The position numbers and the translations under genes were made by a program. Shown here piece by piece: positions 9,225-15,351 of a stretch of DNA of 39,439 nt. The stretch's first letter is position 1; each line of letters starts with the position of its first letter. The stretch is from Sedimenticola sp. (GTDB lineage Bacteria > Pseudomonadota > Gammaproteobacteria > Chromatiales > Chromatiaceae), in assembly GCA_027008705.1 (NCBI GenBank), contig JALVEB010000053.1, positions 1 through 39,439 of the forward strand, written 5' to 3'. The notes below the pieces were generated by a model. It ran no database searches and was not told the DNA's origin. It saw nothing but the letters and a program-made list of their open reading frames with translations.

Positions 9225-10112
9225 ATGAGCGATATCAAGCGTCGCGTGGTGTTCGTCCAAGTCGTCGAGGCCGGAAGTTTCTCCGCCGCGGCCAAGCGTC
9301 TCGGGATCGCGCGCTCGGCGGTCAGCCGGCATATCGCGGCGCTCGAGGCCGAGTATGGCGTACGCCTGCTGAACCGCACCACGCGCCGTCTCGGCCTGAC
9401 CGACGCGGGTCGGATCTTCCACGACAGCAGCGTCCGGATTCTGGCCGAAAGCGAAGCCGCGTCGCGCTGCATCCAACAGTTGCGTGAGCGGCCGACCGGC
9501 ACGCTGAAGGTAGCGGGTCCGACCAGCTTCGCCCGTCAACTCGCGGCCTTGGTGAACGAGTTCAGTAAACTCCACGAGGCCTTGCGCATCGAGCTGCAAC
9601 TCGACGACCGGGTGGTGGACATGGTGGAAGAAGGCATCGACATCAGCATCCGCATCGGCTGGCTCGAGGATTCCCGCCTGATCGCCCGTCGCCTTTGTGA
9701 GGCGCCGCGCATCCTGTGTGCGTCACCGGCGTATCTCGATGCCCATGGAAGGCCGGAAAAACCGGCCCAGCTGACGGAACATGAATGCCTCATCTTCACC
9801 CTGTTGCCAACCCCGCATCAATGGCGCTTTTCGCGTCATAAACGATGCGAAACCGTCTCGGTACGCGGTCGGCTGTCGACCAACAGCGCGATTGCCATGC
9901 ATCGTATGGTGTTGGGCGGAGCGGGCATCGCGCCGTTGTCCCGTTTTCTGATCGAGAAGGATCTCGAGGCCGGGCGGCTGGAGCACTTGTTGCCGGAGTA
10001 CGACTGCGGCAGCGCCGGTATCTACGCGGTCTATCAGGACCGGCGCTATGAGCAGCCCAAGATTCGCCTTTTCATCGACTTCGCGCGCGAGCGGATTCGA
10101 CAGATGTTGTGA
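9225..10112 (+). CDS. LysR-family transcriptional regulator
   Basis: Regulator of 295 residues from the ATG at 9225. The frame stays open upstream, but that extension does not look like a LysR N-terminus. A winged helix-turn-helix fills about residues 1-60 (FVQVVEAGSFSAAAKRLGIA, then SRHIAALE), followed by a two-lobed LysR substrate-binding domain (about 90-290). The sequence resembles the CrgA/DsdC-like group that controls divergent quinone or aldehyde reductases. It is divergent from the membrane protein-alkene reductase-methyltransferase unit, which it probably regulates; the effector is unknown. A strong terminator lies at 10217-10261. Confidence 0.92.
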   Translation: MSDIKRRVVFVQVVEAGSFSAAAKRLGIARSAVSRHIAALEAEYGVRLLNRTTRRLGLTDAGRIFHDSSVRILAESEAASRCIQQLRERPTGTLKVAGPTSFARQLAALVNEFSKLHEALRIELQLDDRVVDMVEEGIDISIRIGWLEDSRLIARRLCEAPRILCASPAYLDAHGRPEKPAQLTEHECLIFTLLPTPHQWRFSRHKRCETVSVRGRLSTNSAIAMHRMVLGGAGIAPLSRFLIEKDLEAGRLEHLLPEYDCGSAGIYAVYQDRRYEQPKIRLFIDFARERIRQML

Positions 10113-10147
10113 GTTTTCCTGAACGTCTGGATCGTTCCGTGTGACCG

Positions 10148-10161
10148 CTCGGACTTCCGAG
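10148..10161. repeat. Short perfect palindrome
   Basis: CTCGGA-CT-TCCGAG lies 36 bases after the LysR stop. It could be a minor hairpin in the 3' untranslated region. No other role is visible. Confidence 0.3.
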
Positions 10162-10216
10162 GTGTCATGGCTCTTGGCGCGGGTGACCGGCTGCCTCCAT
10201 GAGACCCTGAAGCCGC

Positions 10217-10261
10217 CCTCGAGGCAGGCTCCGCGGCGGCATCCCTGCCTTCGAGGTTTTT
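10217..10261 (+). terminator. Rho-independent terminator after the LysR gene
   Basis: CCTCGAGGCAGG (10217-10228) pairs with CCTGCCTTCGAGG (10244-10256), leaving one bulged base, and TTTTT follows at 10257-10261. The GC-rich 12-bp stem directly followed by a T-run is a classical intrinsic terminator. It lies 105 bases downstream of the LysR stop codon. Confidence 0.8.
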
Positions 10262-10344
10262 CGAGCCGACGCCACCCCCGCTCGATCGGTCGCTTGGGCG
10301 CTTAGATGACGTGCTCCGGGCCCTCGAGATGCCGGCCTTGACGC

Positions 10345-10554
10345 TTATCGCTTCCGATATTCCGGATCGGTCCAGCATTTCGGAAGGGGTTCGCCGGATG
10401 GGAAGGTCAGGCGTGCTTTGTCGAACATTTCCGGGTCGGGCAGGTCCTCGCCGATGTTGTAACGCCCGGGGATGGCTTTTTTGAACGGGTCGAAAAGATC
10501 CTGAAGCCCCAGTACCTCGACCAGATGGCCGTTTTCTTTGTCTTGCAGAAACAT
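10345..10554 (-). CDS. Small conserved-looking hypothetical protein
   Basis: Protein of 69 residues, acidic then basic, with no signal peptide or membrane helix. Phrases such as HLVEVLGLQDLFDPF, GRYNIGEDLPDP and FPSGEPLPKCWTDPEY look constrained, and I believe similar short proteins occur in other Gammaproteobacteria, but I cannot name a function. It is a single gene. AAGGGG lies upstream of the ATG, and its leader holds two mutually exclusive hairpins at 10589-10611, so translation or stability may be controlled. There is one cysteine, near the C-terminus. Confidence 0.65.
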   Translation of the reverse strand: MFLQDKENGHLVEVLGLQDLFDPFKKAIPGRYNIGEDLPDPEMFDKARLTFPSGEPLPKCWTDPEYRKR

Positions 10555-10588
10555 GGTGATTCCCCTTATTCAGCAATAACTAACACTC

Positions 10589-10611
10589 GTGACGCGGGGT
10601 GGCGTCACCCC
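10589..10611. promoter_or_regulatory. Two mutually exclusive hairpins upstream of the 69-residue gene
   Basis: GTGACGC (10589-10595) pairs perfectly with GCGTCAC (10602-10608). Alternatively GGGGTG (10596-10601) pairs with CACCCC (10606-10611). The two stems share bases, so only one can form. The site is 35-57 bases upstream of the minus-strand gene at 10345-10554. A protein operator of the same symmetry is equally possible. Confidence 0.4.
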
Positions 10612-10657
10612 AGATCATGAAAATCATCAATTTGGCCGTTTGCACATTTCCACCTTT

Positions 10658-10744
10658 GTAGGCCGGTTCAAGTACCGCGGAACCGGCTACGGCAGCGCCA
10701 CGCAATTGCGCCGCTGCCCGATCCGCTGCGCTTGATCGGGCCTA
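10658..10744. repeat. REP/BIME-like cluster of three hairpins
   Basis: Three consecutive inverted repeats: GTAGGCCGGTTC with GAACCGGCTAC (10658-10690, one bulge); GGCAGCG with CGCTGCC around the inner palindrome CGCAATTGCG (10691-10718); and GCCCGATC with GATCGGGC (10716-10741). The block begins GTAGGCC and ends GGCCTAC, so it is palindromic overall, as in REP-derived mosaic elements. It occupies most of the informative part of the 449-bp gap 10555-11003. Confidence 0.6.
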
Positions 10745-10807
10745 CGCCTTGCCTGGTGAATCTCATTTCCGCTGCTTGGCTGAGTGGTTACTGTATTTTC
10801 ACATTAA

Positions 10808-10821
10808 TTGACTCCAATCAA
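10808..10821. promoter_or_regulatory. Candidate FNR/DNR-family box upstream of the PilZ gene
   Basis: TTGAC-TCCA-ATCAA matches the FNR consensus TTGAT-N4-ATCAA at 9 of 10 positions. It is 183 bases upstream of the PilZ start and about 250 bases upstream of the divergent small gene. No convincing -10 is seen at the class II distance, so it may act at class I spacing or be fortuitous. Confidence 0.4.
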
Positions 10822-11003
10822 GAGATGGGGGCAAAGAGGCTCGGATTCAAGGTTATCCCTAATAGGAAGGGCGCGGGGATGTCTCCATACTCCCCATTTC
10901 CCGATCAAACAACGACAAAGCCCGCGTGCCCGATGTCCGGGCGCAGCCGGCGTGCCTCCCTTTCGCGGGGGGATCCACGGGACGATGTAGCAGGAGTCAC
11001 ACG
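10822..11003. other. Remainder of the intergenic gap before the PilZ gene
   Basis: Together with the hairpins and the box listed separately, this completes the 449-bp gap between the 69-residue gene and the PilZ gene. No convincing coding sequence is seen. Short frames here lack a ribosome site or plausible composition. The last part supplies the AGGAG (10992-10996) used by the PilZ gene. Confidence 0.5.
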
Positions 11004-11459
11004 ATGGATAAACGCAGCTACCCGAGAGTTTTTTGCAGTCTGCCGGTGGATATGAGTCTCCCCGGCCGCTCTTTCGTCGGCCATTACCGTACCGCCAACG
11101 TCAGTCGGCGCGGCTTTTTCGCCTACCATACGCCGCGCTGGGCGATCGGCACCCGTGTCGAGGTGTTGTTTCACTGTCCGGATGAGCCGATCCGGGTTCA
11201 TGCCAAGGTGACGCGCGTCGGCCGCAACGGCGCGGGTTTCGATTTCATCGATGTCGATTCGGGTGAGCAGCAGGCGTTGGAGCACTTGGTGTGTCCGGAA
11301 TGGCATGGTGATGATCTGCTGGCCGGTCAGCTGAAGCTGGCGCCCTATACCGAGACCAGCGATTTTCGCGGCTGGCTGCACCTGACCTCGTTGTTATGCA
11401 CGCATCCGCACATCGGCGGCGGCCTGGCGGGACAATCGACGCTGTCTGCGTCATCCTGA
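11004..11459 (+). CDS. PilZ-domain c-di-GMP-binding protein
   Basis: Protein of 151 residues starting at the ATG at 11004, which has AGGAG 7 bases upstream. The N-terminal PilZ motif RxxxR appears as RSYPR and the second motif as NVSRRG (the D/NxSxxG type), so c-di-GMP binding is likely. The PilZ barrel covers about residues 1-95. The C-terminal 50 residues have no recognised domain. Probably a cytosolic effector acting on motility or surface behaviour; the partner is not evident. A FleQ regulator and a diguanylate cyclase occur elsewhere in the window. Confidence 0.85.
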   Translation: MDKRSYPRVFCSLPVDMSLPGRSFVGHYRTANVSRRGFFAYHTPRWAIGTRVEVLFHCPDEPIRVHAKVTRVGRNGAGFDFIDVDSGEQQALEHLVCPEWHGDDLLAGQLKLAPYTETSDFRGWLHLTSLLCTHPHIGGGLAGQSTLSASS

Positions 11460-11494
11460 ACGTGAGGGCGTGAAGCAGGCCCGCGACGGTTGAA

Positions 11495-11923
11495 TCAGGG
11501 CAGGGCCTCCAGTTTTCGGCGCAATGTCCAGTAGACCTTGCTGAGGCTGTCGCGATATCCCTTGCGCTTGGCGCGCTTGCAGCCGCCGAGGCGGCGGATA
11601 TCGTTGAGGAAGCGGAGGTCGATGCGTTTCCGGAAGTCATCGGGCGCGCTGTGCCATAGCTGGTGTATCAGCTGGCTGGCGGTCAGACCGTAGCGCTCGA
11701 CGCTGAGGCGGGTAACGTTATCGAGGTAGGTCGGCGCGCGGTAGCCCCGGCAACGCCGGTTGTAGGTGTCGTAGAGCATCGCGGCTTCGATCAGTTGGCG
11801 TAGCAGGCGTTGGTGATCCTGTTCGAACAGCGGGCCGTCGTCTTCCCCGGCCCGTAATGCACCGGTCGGCAGCAGCAGACAGCCGCCCAGGCATTGCAGC
11901 AGCTCGCGCCGTGACAGGCTCAT
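11495..11923 (-). CDS. Small exported protein with Tat-like signal, function unknown
   Basis: Protein of 142 residues. The start MSLSRRELLQCLGG carries an S-R-R-x-L-L twin-arginine-like motif, a hydrophobic stretch and a cleavage-type ALRA at about residue 29, so it is probably exported, perhaps folded. The mature part is helical and strongly basic toward the C-terminus (RLGGCKRAKRKGYRDSLSKV). I recognise no family. The start overlaps the lpxH stop by 4 bases, so it is translated from the lpxH message; whether it acts at the envelope with LpxH products is unknown. Confidence 0.75.
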   Translation of the reverse strand: MSLSRRELLQCLGGCLLLPTGALRAGEDDGPLFEQDHQRLLRQLIEAAMLYDTYNRRCRGYRAPTYLDNVTRLSVERYGLTASQLIHQLWHSAPDDFRKRIDLRFLNDIRRLGGCKRAKRKGYRDSLSKVYWTLRRKLEALP

Positions 11924-12639
11924 GGCACTGTCTCGAAGCGCAACCCGTTGTCGTCGGCGCGCAGGCAACCTCCCTGGTCCGCATGCCATTCCGGCAACAC
12001 CCAGCGGTTGGCCGGGCGTCCGTCGAGCAGGAAGGGGTGGTGGCCCGGGCGATGGGTGTGGCCGTGGATCAGGGTGGTGACGCCGTGGCGGCGTAGCGCG
12101 TCGGCCACTGCGCCGGTGTTCACGTCCATGAGGTCGGCGGCTTGCAGGGAGGTGGCCTCGCCGCTGCGTCGGCGGTATTCCCGGGCGAGGATCTTTCGTT
12201 CTTCCAGTGGCTTGGAGAGGAAGTCCGCAATGAATCCCGGGTTGCGAAGCTGCTTGCGCGCCTGTTGGTAGGGGAGATCGTCGGTGCACAGGGTGTCGCC
12301 GTGCATCAGCAAGGCGATGCCGGACGGCAGCTCGGCCGGCGCTTCCTCGGCAAGCAGGGTGGCGCCGGCGCGGCGCAGGAAGTCCGCGCCGATCAGAAAA
12401 TCACGGTTTCCGTGTTGCAGCCATAGGCGCGTGCCGCCATCGGTCAGCGCGCGCAGGGCTTCGCTTATGGCGTCGCCGGCCGGATCGTCGTCGCCGACCC
12501 AGCTGTCGAAGAGGTCGCCAAGGATGTACAGCGCCTCGACGCCGGCGGCCTGTCCGCGCAGAAAACGCAGGAAGCGTTCAGTGGTTTCGGGTCGCTCGGA
12601 CGACAGGTGCAGGTCGGCGATCAGCAGGGCTTGCGGCAT
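11920..12639 (-). CDS. lpxH: UDP-2,3-diacylglucosamine diphosphatase LpxH
   Basis: Peripheral membrane metallophosphoesterase of lipid A synthesis; it hydrolyses UDP-2,3-diacylglucosamine to lipid X and UMP. At 239 residues it matches the family. The metal-binding motifs appear in order: DLHL near residue 9, GDLFDSW (about 41-47), GNRDF (about 79-83) and HGHTH near residue 195. It follows ppiB by 4 bases and overlaps the small Tat-like gene, suggesting one unit. Confidence 0.96.
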   Translation of the reverse strand: MPQALLIADLHLSSERPETTERFLRFLRGQAAGVEALYILGDLFDSWVGDDDPAGDAISEALRALTDGGTRLWLQHGNRDFLIGADFLRRAGATLLAEEAPAELPSGIALLMHGDTLCTDDLPYQQARKQLRNPGFIADFLSKPLEERKILAREYRRRSGEATSLQAADLMDVNTGAVADALRRHGVTTLIHGHTHRPGHHPFLLDGRPANRWVLPEWHADQGGCLRADDNGLRFETVP

Positions 12640-12643
12640 GGTG

Positions 12644-13135
12644 TCAGTCTTCGACCACTTCGACCTTTTCGATTACCACCGGCTCCACCGGTACATCCTG
12701 GTGTCCGGCCTTCATCGTCGTTTCCACGTCCTTGATCCGGTTGACGACATCCATGCCCTCGACCACCTTGCCGAACACGCAGTAGCCCCAGCCGTCCTGG
12801 CCGGGGTAATCGAGAAAGCCGTTGTCGGCGACATTGATGAAGAACTGCGCGGTGGCCGAATGGGGGTCGCTGGTGCGCGCCATCGCAATGGTGCCGGTCT
12901 CGTTGCCCAGGCCATTGGCGGCCTCGTTCTCGACCGGGGCGTTGGTGGCTTTCTGCGCCATGTCCGGCGTGAAGCCGCCGCCCTGGATCATGAAGTTCGG
13001 GATCACGCGGTGGAAGATGGTGCCGTCGTAGAAGCCCTCGTTGACATAATCGAGGAAGTTCGCGCAGGTTTTCGGCGCCTTTTCTTCATCGAGTTCGATC
13101 TTGATGTCTCCGAGATTGGTTTTCATTCGAATCAT
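12644..13135 (-). CDS. ppiB: Cytoplasmic cyclophilin-type prolyl isomerase PpiB
   Basis: Peptidyl-prolyl cis-trans isomerase of 163 residues with no signal peptide, so cytoplasmic. Cyclophilin motifs are intact: [35 protein letters not shown] and the C-terminal [17 protein letters not shown]. The catalytic Arg and Phe of these motifs are present. It lies between lpxH and an exported paralogue, and the pair reads as a tandem duplication with one copy keeping an export signal. Confidence 0.95.
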   Translation of the reverse strand: MIRMKTNLGDIKIELDEEKAPKTCANFLDYVNEGFYDGTIFHRVIPNFMIQGGGFTPDMAQKATNAPVENEAANGLGNETGTIAMARTSDPHSATAQFFINVADNGFLDYPGQDGWGYCVFGKVVEGMDVVNRIKDVETTMKAGHQDVPVEPVVIEKVEVVED

Positions 13136-13166
13136 GGTTTTATCCAGTTATTTACGAAATTGATGC

Positions 13167-13739
13167 TTATTTCTTTTCCTCGATTCGGCGAACCGATTCG
13201 ATGAGGACCTCTTGTTCCGGCACATTGCGCATGCCCTGTTTCGTCGTGGTGTTGACGCCGGCGATCCTGTCGACCACGTCCATGCCGGAGACCACCTTGC
13301 CGAACACGGCATAGCCCCAACCGCGGAAGGATTTGTCACGATGGTTCAGAAAGTCGTTGTCGACCAGGTTGATGAAGAACTGTGCGGTGGCCGAGTTCGG
13401 ATCGCTGGTGCGCGCCATCGCGATGGTGCCGCGATCGTTCTTCAGTCCGTTGTCGGCCTCGTTGGGTACCGGGGCATGGGTCTGTTTGCGTTCCATCTCC
13501 GGCGTATAACCGCCGCCCTGGATCATGAAACCGTTGATCACGCGGTGGAAGATCGTGCCGTCATAGAAACCTTCGTCGACATACCGCAGGAAGTTCTTGA
13601 CCGTGGCCGGGGCCTTGCCTGGATATAATTCCAGCACGATATCGCCCAGGCTGGTCTTCATCCGTACCTGGACGGGATCGGCCAGCGCGCTGGTGGTGGC
13701 GATCGCGAACAATAGCAGGGAAAGCAGGAGGGTTCTCAT
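13167..13739 (-). CDS. ppiA: Periplasmic cyclophilin-type prolyl isomerase PpiA
   Basis: Cyclophilin of 190 residues with a Sec signal peptide (hydrophobic core [14 protein letters not shown], cleavage near ALA-D at residue 21), so periplasmic. Active-site motifs [15 protein letters not shown] and [18 protein letters not shown] are complete. It is very similar to its neighbour ppiB, 31 bases downstream, and is probably cotranscribed. E. coli PpiA is a general periplasmic prolyl isomerase without an essential role; the same is assumed here. The upstream sequence opens into the large palindromic region. Confidence 0.93.
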   Translation of the reverse strand: MRTLLLSLLLFAIATTSALADPVQVRMKTSLGDIVLELYPGKAPATVKNFLRYVDEGFYDGTIFHRVINGFMIQGGGYTPEMERKQTHAPVPNEADNGLKNDRGTIAMARTSDPNSATAQFFINLVDNDFLNHRDKSFRGWGYAVFGKVVSGMDVVDRIAGVNTTTKQGMRNVPEQEVLIESVRRIEEKK

Positions 13740-13784
13740 GATGTCGGGTTCTCCATGTGGCGAAAAGTATTCTGATTGTCACTG

Positions 13785-14106
13785 CTCACCCCTGCAACGC
13801 CACGCAGTCGCCGCGATTGGTCGTTTCTGGAGGAAACGTCGACGGCAAGGGCGCCGTCGCCGAGCCCGCAGGGAGGTATACTCGCCGCCCATGAATTTTC
13901 GGATTTTCGAGAGCGTTCCTCGCGCCCGTGGGCCAGGCGCGGAAGCGAGTCATAGCCCATTCTATGGCGAGTTTCCGCAACAACGCCCACGGGTGCGAGG
14001 GGCGGTCGCAGTGGCCGAAAAGTCATGGGCGACGAGTATATACTCGCCGTTTTCCGGAAGAAACAGTCAATCGCGGCGGTGCCCTTTGTCGTTGTCGGGG
14101 GGTGAG
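13785..14106. repeat. Large compound inverted repeat with TATACTC-type core (copy B)
   Basis: The outer arms run from CTCACCCC (13785-13792) to GGGGTGAG (14099-14106) and share blocks such as CAATCGCGGCG and AGAAAC in inverted orientation. Within them a core at 13877-14040 runs from TATACTC to GAGTATA and contains two facing copies of the unit also seen at 4432-4504 (CCCATGAATTTTCGG and CCCGTGGGC). The centre is itself palindromic: GCGGAA/TTCCGC and CATAG/CTATG about 13958. The left arm has an extra hairpin (13840-13859, CGACGGC/GCCGTCG). GAGTATATACTC at 14034-14045 suggests abutting units. Short open frames across it read repeat sequence and are not called as genes. Confidence 0.75.
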
Positions 14107-14263
14107 TCGTTACTTCTGACCATGATAGAGATTTACGGGTTCCGGGGGAAGCCGGCATCGATGAAGACCTGGGTGTCGAAGCCCGGTCCCGTACCGAGTG
14201 AAGTTGGAGAAGGGCTTGATCTGTCTCAATTCCCTGGATGCGACACTGGCGTATGCTCGCGCC
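14107..14263. other. Gap between the inverted repeat and the pentapeptide gene
   Basis: With the inverted repeat this makes up the 524-bp region without a supported gene. I see no convincing promoter or coding signal here. A GTG at 14198 opens the pentapeptide frame earlier, but the predicted signal peptide favours the start at 14264. Confidence 0.4.
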
Positions 14264-15016
14264 ATGTTTGTCCGCCTGCTTTCCCTGGGAATCGCCGCCT
14301 GTTCGCTGGCGTCGCCGGTCGCGGCCGCGCCGCGTGGTGACTGCGAACATCCGCTGCCGAATACTGACCTGCGTCATTGCTCATTCGCCGGCCGCCGGCT
14401 CGCCGGTGTCAATCTGCGCGGCGCGCGGCTCGACGGGGTGGATTTCTCCAATGCGCGGATGCCGGGCTGCGACCTGTCGGCGGCCAGTCTGCGCGAAGCC
14501 GATCTGAAATGGGCGCTGCTGCCCGATTGCGTGATCGTCGGCGCCGATCTCGATCATGCCGATCTTTTCCATGTCACATTCGACGGCGGGACGCTGGACC
14601 GCAGCCGTTTTGCCGGCGCCAACCTGTTCGGCGCGAATCTCAATGAGGTGAAGGCGCGCAAGGCGGATTTCAGCGGCGCTTATATGAAGGACATCGCGAT
14701 GGAAGAGAGCGATTTCTCGAACAGCCGCTTTGATCGCTCCTTCATGATGCGCGCGGTGTTGATCGGCAGCCGCTTGCATGGTGCCAGTCTGCGCCATGTG
14801 GTGTTGACCGGCGCGGCCTTCGAACAGGCCGATCTTACCGGGGCGGATTTCAGCCATGCGGTGCTCAATGGCGCCCATTTCAACGAGGCCGATCTGAGCG
14901 GCGCCCGTCTGAGCGGTGCCATCGTGACCAATGTCGTGCTCGATGGCGCGCGGCTCGAAGCGTTGGTCGACCCGCCCGAGGCGCTGTCGGGCGCTGATCA
15001 TGAGGAAAGCGAATGA
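14264..15016 (+). CDS. Exported pentapeptide-repeat protein
   Basis: Protein of 250 residues starting MFVRLLSLGIAACSLASPVA, a Sec signal peptide cleaved near AAA. The mature part is almost entirely A(D/N)LXX-type pentapeptide repeats, which fold as a right-handed quadrilateral beta-helix (for example GVNLRGARLDGVDFSNARM, ADLTGADFSHAVLNGAHFNE). Such proteins act as scaffolds or ligand mimics; no enzymatic motif is seen. Two cysteines near the N-terminus (CEH, RHC) and one in the repeats could form a disulfide or bind metal. The stop overlaps the next gene by 4 bases, and that gene overlaps the ZnuA-SCO fusion, so the three form a tight operon just upstream of nosZ. The ribosome site is weak. 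Confidence 0.85.
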   Translation: MFVRLLSLGIAACSLASPVAAAPRGDCEHPLPNTDLRHCSFAGRRLAGVNLRGARLDGVDFSNARMPGCDLSAASLREADLKWALLPDCVIVGADLDHADLFHVTFDGGTLDRSRFAGANLFGANLNEVKARKADFSGAYMKDIAMEESDFSNSRFDRSFMMRAVLIGSRLHGASLRHVVLTGAAFEQADLTGADFSHAVLNGAHFNEADLSGARLSGAIVTNVVLDGARLEALVDPPEALSGADHEESE

Positions 15017-15351
15017 AGATGAAGAGTTTGGTCTTGTTTCCGCTGCTGGTGCTCATGAGCGTCGGCGCGCGCGCCGAAAGCGATGCGCAATTCGCTGCGA
15101 TCGCGCGGCTTGCGGGTTTGAACGCGGTGGCTTTGCAGTGCCGTTTTCTCGACCAGACTCAGCGTATCAAGGCGGCGTTGGTCGAGCGCCTGCCGAAGAA
15201 GCGCTATCTTGGCGAGTACTTCGATGCCAAGACCAACATGGCCTATATGGATGCGCTCGCCCGCCACGCGGCTTGTCCGGAGAAGTCGCGTCTGGCGGCC
15301 GATATCGGTGCTGCGATCGCGGGCCTGAAAACCGCCTTTTCCGCGCCATGA
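15013..15351 (+). CDS. Small exported two-cysteine protein, function unknown
   Basis: Protein of 112 residues with a Sec signal peptide (core LVLFPLLVLMSVGARA, cleavage near residue 22). The mature 90 residues are predicted helical and hold two cysteines (ALQCRF and HAACPEK) that could form a periplasmic disulfide. No domain is recognised. It is the middle gene of the trio, overlapping the pentapeptide gene by 4 bases and the ZnuA-SCO fusion by 4 bases. This suggests stoichiometric production and a shared job, perhaps in periplasmic copper or redox handling. Confidence 0.8.
   Translation: MKMKSLVLFPLLVLMSVGARAESDAQFAAIARLAGLNAVALQCRFLDQTQRIKAALVERLPKKRYLGEYFDAKTNMAYMDALARHAACPEKSRLAADIGAAIAGLKTAFSAP

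Noticed and set aside
13786-14119. Short open frames inside the large inverted repeat
   Set aside because: Frames on both strands read the same repeat sequence outward from the centre, which explains their similarity without coding.
14107-14260. Degenerate minus-strand peptide reading near the pentapeptide gene
   Set aside because: Translation of this stretch gives no recognisable domain and no start or ribosome site.
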